From Chondrus crispus (Eukaryota > Rhodophyta > Florideophyceae > Gigartinales > Gigartinaceae): DNA of 64,000 nucleotides. Below, in pieces: positions 43,696-53,580 of the stretch. The stretch is from the NCBI RefSeq assembly GCF_000350225.1, contig NW_005179343.1, positions 1-64,000 of the forward strand. Reading direction: 5' to 3'. The position numbers were made by a program, and so were the translations under genes. Every line of letters begins with the position of its first letter. Within the stretch, counting starts at the first letter, position 1. The notes beneath the pieces were generated by a model. That model was not told where the DNA came from. It worked only from the letters and a program-made list of their open reading frames with translations, and did no database searches.

Positions 43696-45762
43696 TCATG
43701 CACTTTGGCTTCTTTCACGGCGATAGCTCCGTCGAGAAGTACGTCGTGTTTGCCGCGGGGTGCTCGGCGGAGTGCCACTCTCAAAAATGCGCCTTATAGT
43801 CCTCGGAGGTTCTAAAGAGCCACCCGAATCGGTCCGGTCTCGGCGATTTGGGGTCACATTTTGCGGAGCAGACCCATTTGCGTTTGCTCTGTTTCGAGAT
43901 GTGGATGGGGCAGTAGTGATCCGCGTCACTAGTTCTGTCGCCGAATGCCACACTGACCAACAACTTTTCCTTAAACCAGGGTACACCCTCATGCAAAGAT
44001 GAACATCACAAAGTTTGCATTTGTATGAAGAACGGTGTCCTCTCCAGCCCTCCGCGTTTTGTTCACAAAGCGCGCAATACAAAGCTTTGGGCTGCTGTTT
44101 TGGCTCATGCCCTTGAACTGATAGTCTAAAACGCACACCGTCAGGAGCATTTAAAAATATATGTCTGTTGCTACGACGGTTTACGGCCAAGTTCCTTAAT
44201 CGCGTTGCATCTCCTGAAGTAGTTTCGCCTAGTTCTTGATCTTCGCTTTCGTCCCTACTGTCCTGAATCGTATCTGCGTACGAAAGCAGTTCAATAGCTA
44301 CATCATGAATAAAATCAGCCATCGCCTGGACCTTATTAAGCGCGTTTCTGCATGAGTGTAAAGATCGAAAGGAAGCTCTGTCTTCGAGAAGATCCCGTCT
44401 CTGAAAAATTCTCCAGGCTATAAATCCATTTATGGCCAACGTCTTGATGGTCTGGGAAATCAACTTCTGCTCCCACCTAAAATGTGATGTTGATGAGCGT
44501 AACATTGCTCTTGCCTGCGTCGCACCATCTACTCCTCCTTTTGTTTTAGAGTATAGGCTTTGAGAGGAATGCTTAAAAAGCTTTATGGGAGGGAAGGGAC
44601 CCTTTTCTTTCACATATTCGTTGACAACGCCCCAAAAAGAGTGCCTTGACTTGAGTGTGGATAATAGTTCCGCATCTTCAAAGGTTGGAGGCACCACCTC
44701 TGCATCGTATAAATGTGCCCACGTCACGATAGAATCCGCTTTCGCCTGCAGCACCTCCTTAGAGGTCTCCGCAATTGTTTGTGAGCATTTCGCAACGACA
44801 GTGTAAAGAATACCTGTTTCTGCTGCGACAATGTAAATGACAAATTGCACCCCAGTCACCAAGGCTTGGTGAAGCAGCTGCCCTATGTGTTTTGCTGGAA
44901 CAAACTGGCGAAACCTTTCGTCCCCAACGTCACAGGTAATGATGTTAGCAGCATCCAACGTTAGAGCAGAGTCTACAGTTCCTGGTGCAACCCTAGTCTT
45001 AATCTCAACTGAAGCAAGATTTAAAACTTGTTCTCCAAAGGCGATGCCACTGTTTGCATCGTCAGACGCGCTCCACGCATCATTCCCCAGCTTATCTACA
45101 TCAATGAGGGCCAAGGCGTCCGGGGAGCACGCCAACCAGTCTTTACCTTTAATCCCCAACATTCCACACTCATACACCACTTGCAAAAACGGCATCCGTT
45201 CCATTGCCTTGAGGACCGCCCCCTCATTTGCTGATCCTCTCATCATCGGTTCTGTGGATACCTTTGCACTAAACCACCCGTCACAAAAAAGCTTCAACCA
45301 CTGCGCTGGCGTGCGTTCTTCCTCCTCCCTTTCAGTTTGCATTCCTAAACATGCTCGCACAAGTCCACTTTTCATCAGTATTTTTCCAGCGTTTGTACCC
45401 GTTATGCGAAACTGCCTGAGAACAAACCAGTCGGTGCATCTTTGCCCCACTGATAAAACAGTACACATCTTTAGGACCTCAGCTTCGACGAAGTCTTTCT
45501 GATCCTTCGGGGGCGACGGAGGACGCACAACAGCTCCTAGATTGTCACGCTTATTGAACAAAACCTTGTTCAAAATGCAGCCTTTCGGTACCGCAATCCA
45601 TGTTCTCAGATTGTCATTAATTAAAGTAGGTACATTGTAAAGGAACCTGATGACTTTGGCAAACTTGTCGCTCCCATGCTCGTGAATGGCAATGGCAGTC
45701 ATCTTGTCATTACCGACTGCACGGGAGCCGTCTCGTCTGACGCGTTTCGGCCCAAAAAGCAT
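43696..45762 (-). CDS. YqaJ/lambda-exonuclease-type protein with C-terminal Cys-rich domain
   Basis: 688 codons. Residues 1-60 (DKMTAIAIHEHGSDKFAKVIRFLYN) look like the continuation of the transposase in the neighbouring frame. Residues 110-260 carry the YqaJ-type nuclease core: FRITGTNAGKIL, the acidic residue in RGSANEGAVLKAM (E180), WLACSPDALALID (D215) and the E-x-K pair in VEIKTR (E253, K255). This is the metal-binding pattern of the PD-(D/E)xK exonuclease family. Near residues 565-615 a Cys/His-rich module (CALCEQ, YKCKLCDVHLCM) resembles the terminal zinc finger of piggyBac-like proteins. It overlaps the transposase ORF by 64 bases in the -1 frame. The nuclease is presumed to act in transposition or repair of the donor site. 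Confidence 0.65.
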   Translation of the reverse strand: MLFGPKRVRRDGSRAVGNDKMTAIAIHEHGSDKFAKVIRFLYNVPTLINDNLRTWIAVPKGCILNKVLFNKRDNLGAVVRPPSPPKDQKDFVEAEVLKMCTVLSVGQRCTDWFVLRQFRITGTNAGKILMKSGLVRACLGMQTEREEEERTPAQWLKLFCDGWFSAKVSTEPMMRGSANEGAVLKAMERMPFLQVVYECGMLGIKGKDWLACSPDALALIDVDKLGNDAWSASDDANSGIAFGEQVLNLASVEIKTRVAPGTVDSALTLDAANIITCDVGDERFRQFVPAKHIGQLLHQALVTGVQFVIYIVAAETGILYTVVAKCSQTIAETSKEVLQAKADSIVTWAHLYDAEVVPPTFEDAELLSTLKSRHSFWGVVNEYVKEKGPFPPIKLFKHSSQSLYSKTKGGVDGATQARAMLRSSTSHFRWEQKLISQTIKTLAINGFIAWRIFQRRDLLEDRASFRSLHSCRNALNKVQAMADFIHDVAIELLSYADTIQDSRDESEDQELGETTSGDATRLRNLAVNRRSNRHIFLNAPDGVRFRLSVQGHEPKQQPKALYCALCEQNAEGWRGHRSSYKCKLCDVHLCMRVYPGLRKSCWSVWHSATELVTRITTAPSTSRNRANANGSAPQNVTPNRRDRTDSGGSLEPPRTIRRIFESGTPPSTPRQTRRTSRRSYRRERSQSA

Positions 45763-47120
45763 GCCGGACCAAATTGAGTGGAGTCATATACAATATAATC
45801 CCGTCGCCTGTCATTGCGCATCGGGGGCAGTGCTGATGAGCTTCCCTGCCCCTCTTGGTCCCCAGAGACCTCTTGCGCTTCAATTTCCCTGATGCCATTG
45901 TCGTTGTCACCATTTGTATGCGCGTCGTTGCCATTTACGCTACCTGGTGCAATGTTGGCATTATTCATTCCTTCATCGTCGTCCTCGACATCATAACGAA
46001 GTGGATCAAGGAACGACTTACCGACGAACGGATGAGCTCGGAGAATGTGTTCCGGCATTATGAGCGTGGAGCCTATCCCAGATTCCATCAGACATTTAAG
46101 AATAGATTCCTTCCCATAACCTCGATCGGCCGTTATAATAAAACCCCCAAGGGCCTGCTCTCCCCTTCCTTCCGTCAAAGTGCTCACTAGCTTTTGCACA
46201 GAATCAACTACTGTCTCACCTCTTCTTCTAAAACGTAGTGCCATGATGATTCTGAACAAGGCATCAGCAATAGCGTCTGCGGAATGGCCTTCTCGATCGG
46301 CTTTGCGCGAGCTTAAATTCTTCACTTGATTATCTGCAGCTCTCGTACCATAAAGCTCGTCATCGAGAGTTGCAAGTAAATGCAAAGGAGTAAAAACTAT
46401 CTTTCTTGTGTCTCTAAACGCCAATACCTCAAACTCGGAGAGACACTGTGTTTGGTCACGTTGTGATTGCCATGTAGAATCCCCCTGGTTACCACGGCCA
46501 GTAGCGGAGTATGCAAGAATGTTGCTCGCAATAAATCGCACTCTGTCAAGAGAAGGACAGACGCTCCCGGTACTGCCCATTAGTGAGATAGTTTTCTGAA
46601 AACTAAAACCCGTGCAATGAGACAGTAGGAGTACTGAAACATAACGGTACATGTCGTCTAAACGAATGCGTTCTTTGTTAAGCTTCTCGAGGATGATATA
46701 TTCGTTTAACCACGTCATGCACTGCGATAGCAGTGCGTTCATGAATAAAACAACGAAGCCGCATCTACCACGGGGAACCTCTCGAACTGTTCGCTGAACG
46801 TGCAACCTATCTATTGCGGACATTAGAAACAGACGTGCCCTTTCACTTACAACCTTGTCGACGAACTCTTCCTGCAACATAACGGAACCCCAATCACCAT
46901 TACACAAAGTCCATCCCCTGCTGGGGTCTTCTCTCCCCTGACCTTGACCAGAAGAAAGGAAACGCCTTCCTCTCGGATGCCCCCTTGATCTTCCTCTCCC
47001 TCTTCCGCGTCTTGCGCCTGACCCACGACCGCTCCCAAGTCGTCGATTGAAATCCGAACTACGGCCTCTCCCGCGACTGCCAGCGCCCTCTTCAAAGCCC
47101 CACCTGCAGTTTTTGTGCAT
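45699..47120 (-). CDS. DDE-like transposase of the nuclease-bearing transposon
   Basis: 473 codons. Residues 14-53 are Arg/Gly-rich, a likely nucleic-acid-binding or nuclear-localisation segment. Conserved-looking blocks follow: LDDELYGTRAADNQVK (about 252-267), RKADREGHSADAIADALFR (about 272-290) and ITADRGYGKESI (about 329-340). The Asp residues in the first and third blocks are candidates for the first two catalytic acids. The tail from about residue 440 (after STQFGPACFLG) is probably out of frame: the -1 frame (the nuclease ORF) continues with better-looking sequence, across a run of five T. This is either a one-base lesion or an intended frame change. The element's own ends enclose it. 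Confidence 0.55.
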   Translation of the reverse strand: MHKNCRWGFEEGAGSRGRGRSSDFNRRLGSGRGSGARRGRGRGRSRGHPRGRRFLSSGQGQGREDPSRGWTLCNGDWGSVMLQEEFVDKVVSERARLFLMSAIDRLHVQRTVREVPRGRCGFVVLFMNALLSQCMTWLNEYIILEKLNKERIRLDDMYRYVSVLLLSHCTGFSFQKTISLMGSTGSVCPSLDRVRFIASNILAYSATGRGNQGDSTWQSQRDQTQCLSEFEVLAFRDTRKIVFTPLHLLATLDDELYGTRAADNQVKNLSSRKADREGHSADAIADALFRIIMALRFRRRGETVVDSVQKLVSTLTEGRGEQALGGFIITADRGYGKESILKCLMESGIGSTLIMPEHILRAHPFVGKSFLDPLRYDVEDDDEGMNNANIAPGSVNGNDAHTNGDNDNGIREIEAQEVSGDQEGQGSSSALPPMRNDRRRDYIVYDSTQFGPACFLGRNASDETAPVQSVMTR

Positions 47121-47555
47121 TGCGTATCGTTTGCGCTAGCCCCTGGTAATGTGCCGGTGATCGGGGAAGCCTTTGTGGTCAGAAGAACAGCGTCAAGAAC
47201 TATGTTAGCTATCTCCATGAACCCAAGTGCTGGGAGAGACACAGGTTTGGATTGCCACCACCGATTTGAGAGCTTGAAAATCGGGTTGCTTCAACTCAGC
47301 GAGCTCAATGTAGTGACGAAGTCATTTACATGCATAGGGATGCGATTGGTTCTTTATGGACGTTCTAAAATGCCCCTTAAAACGGGGCTCTTGATCAGTA
47401 TACTGATCATGCGGCCGAAATCACAAAATTGGCAAAAATGCCTCTTGATCATTGTACTGATCATGGCAGGCATTAGGGATATCGCGTGCGGTCGCAGGCG
47501 GCACCCCATCTCATCCCCTGGACAATTTCCCTTCTCCCCCATCCCGCCCAAGTGA

Positions 47556-47761
47556 TGTCAGAACGCAATCGCTTTACTATCGCGCAGCAAAAAGAGCTGC
47601 TTGCCGAGTACGATCTTCGCCGTCGCAACGGGGAACGCTGTGATCAGCGTTCTGTGGGAGAATGGGCAGGTCGTTACTTTCAACTCAACCGACCTGTTCC
47701 GCAGTCTACTTTCTCGCGCATCGTCACGATGCGCAGCAAGCTAGAGGCGAGTGCATCCACA
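47556..47761 (+). pseudogene. pogo/CENP-B-type transposase, N-terminal part
   Basis: The ATG opens MSERNRFTIAQQKELLAEYD, then RSVGEWAGRYFQLNRPVPQSTFSRIVTMRSKL. This is a helix-turn-helix of the CENP-B/pogo type, with the W-A-..-F pattern and a P-QSTFSRI recognition segment. It is interrupted by the large Ty3/gypsy element D, which carries the duplication CCACA at 47757-47761. The gene resumes at 59006. It begins 74 bases after the right end of the nuclease-bearing transposon. Confidence 0.65.
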
Positions 47762-48527
47762 TGTGGGAGAACGGGTACCGACCGGTGTAGGTAAACGTAA
47801 CGACCCGGAGGGAGATCCCGTAGGGGTGATCAGACGATATTGGAAAGGCAGGGGGGTAATTCAGCTTGTACACGGGGTGCACGTACCGCCACGGGTGACA
47901 GGTGGCGGCAGAATGGCCACGTGTACCGCCGTACGTATAACGTCCCGATCGGGTACAGTAGACTAGTAGTTCCTACTGTAGGGGCGTAGAAATTAGTGTG
48001 ATGGGAGTGTCAGCCGGGGGAGTCCCAGCTAGCACACGTGGTGCGCGCTCTGCCTGCGAGTACAGGTGGCAGGAGCCCAGGCACGTGTGCTGCTGTGCAG
48101 ATTACTCCCCGGTGGAGTACAGTAGAGGTACTCCACTGTAGTGATCCAAAGTAGAAGTGGATCACTACTGTACTGCCCGGTCGCCGGAGGTCGACGTACT
48201 TAGGGGCCGAGGCAGTACGCTCCCAGAGTCAAAAGGGGGTAGCGACCCCCGGGGCGAGAACTTAGGAGAAAGAGGGAGATCGTCCCGCACGGGTTATTCT
48301 TGAGGGCCGGAAGCACACGGTCCCCAGTTTGGTCGTTCCACCGCCTGGTGGAAGCGTATGCCCATTGAGCCCTATCCCCTCCGGGGTCGCAATTCCACTC
48401 GTCCGTTTACCGGAGTCATAACCGCCGCCCTCAAAGAGAGGTTGGTGGTGTTGTAATTTTACCGCTGCCGTGGACACCCCCTCCGTGACGGGGTAAAAAC
48501 CGAACCGGAAGGATCCATATTATTACA
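47762..48527 (+). repeat. 5' LTR of chromovirus D
   Basis: A 766-base LTR. Inside, GTAGTGATCC and GGATCACTAC (about 48138-48167) form a 10-bp hairpin that is preserved in the other LTR. The sequence just after the LTR (from 48529, CTGGTCTCCCGACC) should be the primer-binding site; I cannot name the tRNA. Confidence 0.93.
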
Positions 48528-48630
48528 ACTGGTCTCCCGACCTAGAAATCTATTTCTAGGATTCTTTTATTGATTTCCGAATCGGACGACTGAGATTGGA
48601 AGGGATCGAGAATCACCGCCTCGTTTCAAG

Positions 48631-50814
48631 ATGAGTGGACGAGAAGACGCAAGATCGCAGGGGGGCTTCCCCCGAGACGGAAGGGACGACGAGGCAGTAA
48701 ATCGGTCCCAGCTGGGCGAACCAAGTCGCACGGACGGCTCGACAGAGAACGCGGGCTCCGTTAGAAGCGCCGAGGCACGAGCGGCGCATGTGGAGCGCTT
48801 GGCCCGCGCAAGGACGCGATCGCAGACCAGAGCGGCATTACCACCGACGCCGGCGGAGGGGCCCCTCGAAGGCCGACAACGCGGAGAGAGCGAGCCGACC
48901 CCCGCCATAATCGGCGACGAACGTCCAAATAGGATGACGATCCACGGAGACGCCTTAGAGGCCCACCCGGACCTAGGGGACCTGACCCAGAGGGCGGCCC
49001 TAAACACGTGGTTGACGGCCGAGCTGGACAAGCGAATCCCGGCTGCCGTGGAGGCGCAATTGACAAGCACGCTCCGAAAGATCGTTGAGGATCACAGCCA
49101 GACCCTCGTCAGGAGCGCTGTGGACGACGTAGTCGGACGCGGCCCCTTTTGGGACACGATCACGTCAACCGTGGGGGACGTTACCCGGGCAGAGGTGCGC
49201 GCTCGAGCGCCGCCGGCGGAGCGACTGCCGTTGGCGGCAACGGACGTATTACCGCCGTCGCTGATGCTTGGGAACGCGCGGCCGCAATACCTTCATATGG
49301 GACGTGAGACCCCGTGGGATGGAGAAGAGCGCGATGGCCGACTTCAAGCCCAGGAGATGAGACAGCCACCCGCGTTTCCGCCCGGGGCCGGTCGCGTAGT
49401 GCTGCCGACGCAGAAGTACCGGAGAAAGACCAAGAGCAAGGGATACGAGACCGACGGATCGGAAGCTAGTGATGCCACGAGGGACGAAACAGACTCCTCT
49501 GGGGACGATTTCGAAGTAGACGTGAGGCATGTGCGTCGGATTCGCCCCCTAAACGACCTCTTTAAAAAGGTCATGGATTACCGCCGGTATCGGCTGCACA
49601 ACCGTTCGGGACGATACAACGCCAAAGTTGCCAGCACGGTTTCGAGGGCCGGGAAGCGGATGGCTCTTCAGATGAAGGGCGTGACCTTCAGCGGAGACGA
49701 CCCGATTGCAGTGCTAAATTTCCTCTCCAGGTTTACGGCGGCGTGCAATCAGAACGGCGTGCATGAGGGAGCGGCCCTCTGGTGCTTCCAGTTCTTCATG
49801 ACTGGCACGGCCCTGGCAAAGGTGCAGACCCGTATCGTGGGGGAGTCTGGTGTAGCCGACGCCCGTAGGGACGAAGTGTTGTCGTCCTATCCGGAGGTCG
49901 TCAATTACCTCCTCAGGACATACGCGACGAATGAAGTCATCGCAGAAGCCTACGCCGAGGTAACGAACTTTATACAGAGTTCGGGGATGTCCGAGACGGA
50001 GTATGGCGACCGTCTCTGGAGAAAAGCCCTCCGCTGTGAGAATGTCTTCTCCAATAATCGGCTCAAGTCGCTCTTCGCAGAGGGCCTCCTCCCGGCAATT
50101 CGTACGCAGGTGTGTCACCACCTCACGACGCATCCCCGCATAGCTTTTACGGAGCTAACGCGGTACGCCGAGGGCATGGGAACGGCCTACCGGGGCGGAA
50201 AGAATTACCCGGCGACCGCAGGGAGCCGGGACCGCTCGGGCCACCGGACAGGACGCCAGCAGCGTAGCCTGCTCCTCTCAGAAGAATCGTCCGAACCGGG
50301 TCCCCTCGAGGAAGTGGATGTTTTCTCGGAGCGCCCGCTCGCGATGGCGGTCGAGACGGCCGCGTTCCCCTCGCCCCCAGGGACACGCACGACGTACTTC
50401 ACAGCCTCTCCAGGTTCGACGGCACCAGACGGTGGGAGCAGTATGTGGCCCAAGCCAAATACACCCCCTCAGGGAGGAGACGCCCGGCGTTGGGAGCCGC
50501 CTCAGCAGGACGCGAGCAGCGGAACGCCCTGCCGCCTCTGCCTTTCGCCGGAAAGACCCTGCTGTCATGGGATGCCACCGGACGTCCGAGCTCGTATTTT
50601 AACCCAACGGGAGGCAAACTTCCAACAGAGACGCACCCAGAGGAATTACAGCCCCGGGGGACGGGCTCGTAGCTCACCAAGGGCGAATTCGTCACCGAGT
50701 TTCCGGACAACCTCGTTTCCAGGGGTCCCGCAGGGGACCCAGATTATCGAACCGGGCGCGTATTCCGGCGGCACCCACGGAAGGAGACCGGGAAACGACA
50801 GGGAGGAAGCGTAG
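48631..50814 (+). pseudogene. gag part of chromovirus D
   Basis: 727 codons. A long polar N-terminus is followed near residues 310-520 by a gag-like helical region (MKGVTFSGDDPIAVLNFLSRF, SYPEVVNYLLRTYATNEVIAEAYAEV). Near residue 640 a Cys-rich stretch occurs (CRLCLSPERPCCHG) rather than a classical CCHC knuckle. It is unusually long for a gag. Confidence 0.7.
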
Positions 50815-50993
50815 AGGCTTCTGTCTCCCTTAAACCGAGCCTCGTCCGGAGGGGAGCATCCTCGACCCGAAGGACACACCGGCACCGGCAGAAGGGAAAG
50901 CCTCGTGGGAATAATGTAGCAAGAGACCCGGTTTGCGTCCTGAGAAAGGAGAACTATAAATTAGACCTGTCAATCGGATGCCGACCGACGGTT

Positions 50994-51779
50994 ATGTTTC
51001 CTATCAGGGGTGTCCTAGACACTGGAGCCGGCCCTAACATTATCCACGAGCGCGTCCTTCCCCCGAATTGGAGAGAAAACGCCGCGAGAAAACCGACCCC
51101 ACGGGTAACGGACGCTTCGAAGAATGCAATGGCTCTTAGCGGGGTGGTGGTGCTACACGTCCGAATTGGAGATATGACCACGAGGACGCATTTTTTAGTG
51201 GCGAGCAACGTAGCGGTGAGCGCCATTTTGGGGACGGAGTTTATCGATCGCCATGTGAGGGGCATCTTGCCAAAAGAGAGGCGAGTTGTCTTCCGCAATG
51301 GAGGAAGTGTGACCCTGCTGGGGAGCGCCCCGGGGCCCGAAGGGAATCGGAAAACTATGGGGAACCTGCCGACACGGACGAGATCCAACAAGGTGCGGGT
51401 GGCTAAGCAGATTGTGCTGCCACCGATGTCACAAGCGCCGGTATTGGTAAACACCGAGGCAAGAGGCCTGGTGTTCCTCCAGTGTCACCCGAAAACGGTT
51501 AAGAAGAACCTCAGCCTGATGGCGAACGGGGTAATGGAGCCCACAGGGCTCCCGTTTTGGGTCCGCATGAGCAATTTCCGTGATCGGCCGGTACGGATTC
51601 CGAAGGGAGCTGTCATAGGGCTCGCCTTACCGGCTCCCCAAGCGGTGCTGACGATAACGTCCCAACGGGCTCGAGAGCTGGGCCTCAACCCCTTGATGGT
51701 CCACCCTCGCCAGGACGGGAAGAAGGAAACGTTGGTGAGGAGCGAAGTAGTCGACCGGATCACTGGACGGAGCAGCTAG
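50994..51779 (+). pseudogene. protease part of chromovirus D
   Basis: The retropepsin signature GVLDTGAGPNIIH is near residues 5-17, and ILGTEFIDRH near residues 78-88 matches the second conserved block (hhG.D.h). The remainder may be a spacer before reverse transcriptase. Confidence 0.75.
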
Positions 51780-51817
51780 AGATAGGCGCCGAATACCAGA
51801 CCCATAGTACCCGAATT

Positions 51818-53041
51818 GTGGACCTGTTACGGGAGTTCGAAGACATGTGGTCCGGACGATTGGGGACCATAGTGAGCGCCAAGCATCGGATAGACCTCGA
51901 GGACGGCGCCCGGCCTGTTTATCAGCCCCCTTATCGGGCGGGGCATCTAGCCAGAGCCGTCGAGAAGACCGAGGTTGAGCGGATGTTAAAAGAGGGGGTC
52001 ATTGAGCCATCCAGCTCAGAATGGGCTAGCCCCGTTGTCCTGGTGCCAAAGAAAGACGGCACCCTACGCTTTTGTGTGGACTACCGGCGCCTTAATGCGT
52101 TGACCCGTCGGGACTCCTACCCCATTCCGCGGATGGACGAATGCATTGACTCCCTTGGGGACGCCACCATCTTCTCCACCCTCGACTGCAACAGCGGGTA
52201 CTGGCAAGTCGAGGTGGATGAAGCTGACAAGGATAAGACGACGTTCACGTCCCATATGGGGTTGTACCGATTCATCCGGATGCCGTTTGGTCTCAAGAAC
52301 GCCCCAGCGACTTTCCAAAGGGCGGTGGACATTATCCTGTCACGGGTTAGATGGCAATACGCGTTGGTGTATCTCGACGACGTTATCGTATACTCCCAGA
52401 CCTTACAGGAGCACTTCACCCACATGAGGACGATCTTGGGGATGTTAAAAGATGCGGGAGTGTCCCTCAAACTCCCCAAGTGCCATTTCTTTCAAACCTC
52501 GGTGGACTATCTGGGTCACGTTATTCGACCTGGAAAGTTGGAGGTGAGCTCACGAACGTGCGAAGCAATCCGTCAGGCCAACGCGCCAACAACTCAGACG
52601 GGAATCCGTTCCTTTATCGGTCTCTGTAACGTATTCCGGCGCTTTGTGCCAAACTTTGCACGCATTGCAACCCCCTTGAATCGCAAACTCGAGAAAGGAC
52701 AGCCCGCAAAATCCTGCGACCTCACGGACGAAGAGCACGAGGCGTTCGAGGAGCTGAAACGTCGTCTCACGTCACCTCCAATCCTGGCACTGCCCAAGCA
52801 GAAAGGGGGCTACAAATTGGACACAGCCACATGTGACCATCAGGTGGGATGCACTCTCCTGCAGGACCAAGAGGGTCCTGTTTACGTCCCAATTGGGTAT
52901 TGGAGTCGAGCCCTGACGAAGCAGGAGCGCGACTACACTACGACGGAAAGGAATGTTTGGCCATTGTTTGGGCTATTCTCCTCCTGCGGCCGTACCTGGA
53001 GGGACAAAGATTTACCGTTCGAACGGACCACGATTCCCTGA
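51818..53041 (+). pseudogene. reverse transcriptase part of chromovirus D
   Basis: It contains ASPVVLVPKKDGTLRFCVDYRRLN in part, FSTLDCNSGYWQVEVD, MPFGLKNAPATFQR and the catalytic box VYLDDVIVYS. The connection to RNase H follows. Standard Ty3/gypsy blocks are well preserved. Confidence 0.88.
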
Positions 53042-53574
53042 GGTGGGTCCTGAACCTAGCCGATGCCAAGGGACGACTAGCCCGCTGGCGCCTCCGGTTA
53101 TCGGAATACGACTTCATAGTCGAACACCGTGCCGGGATTAAACACCAGGCAGCCGACGCTCTCTCGCGGCTTGAGACGACCGGATTGGATACTTCGACCC
53201 TGAGGGATGAAATACCTTGCTACGTGGTAGACGAAGACGTACAAGGAGATCTACTGTCCTCCGAGGGCGTGACACCTCGTTATCCCGGCAACCCGGACGT
53301 GATGACTCTCGCGCATGATGATGCCGAGATATTGCCCGTGATGCAAGACGACCTAATTAAGGAGCAGAAGACAGACTCGTATTGTAAGGCCATGATGAAA
53401 GAGGTCGGGAAATCGGGAACGCAGTTCGAGGTCAATCAACACGGCCTCCTGTGCCGGCGCGCACCCTTGGACGGGAGTATACAGATCGTGGTCCCGGCGT
53501 CCCTAAGGGCGAGAATCTCCTTCTTGAGTCATTACCCGAGATTACAGGGACACCCCGGCACGAGCAAGATGTAA
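52849..53574 (+). pseudogene. RNase H and integrase zinc region of chromovirus D
   Basis: RNase H sequence (TVRTDHDSLRWVLNLADAKG, EHRAGIKHQAADALSRL) is followed by a linker and LLCRRAPLDGSIQIVVP, then SHYPRLQGHPGTSKM at the start of the integrase zinc module. Confidence 0.8.
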
Positions 53575-53580
53575 AAGACA

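Larger units (their letters stand above)
43409..47463. repeat. four subterminal palindromes (43409, 43613, 47392, 47446)
   Basis: Eighteen-base palindromic motifs lie at 43409-43426, 43613-43630, 47392-47409 (perfect TGATCAGTATACTGATCA) and 47446-47463. The outer two are 9 and 5 bases inside the terminal repeats. They share TGATCA-type half-sites, with one to three changes from the perfect copy. Such arrays are usually transposase-binding sites. Confidence 0.85.
43386..47482 (-). mobile_element. DNA transposon with DDE-like transposase and YqaJ-type nuclease (ISL2EU-like?)
   Basis: The ends are inverted: ATATCCCTAATGCC (43386-43399) and GGCATTAGGGATAT (47469-47482). The outermost ATAT is itself palindromic, so part of it may be a target duplication. 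Four copies of a TGATCAGTATACTGATCA-type palindrome lie just inside the ends. Two minus-strand genes fill it: a transposase-like ORF (45699-47120) and a nuclease ORF (43696-45762). A transposase accompanied by a YqaJ nuclease is, to my knowledge, a mark of the ISL2EU group of the PHIS clade; the assignment is by pattern and not verified. The element is 4097 bases long and looks complete apart from the frame change between the two ORFs. Confidence 0.7.

Noticed and set aside
45745-45765. canonical -1 ribosomal frameshift site
   Set aside because: The T run does not give an X XXY YYZ heptamer in the right phase and no pseudoknot was evident, so it is kept only as an open question.
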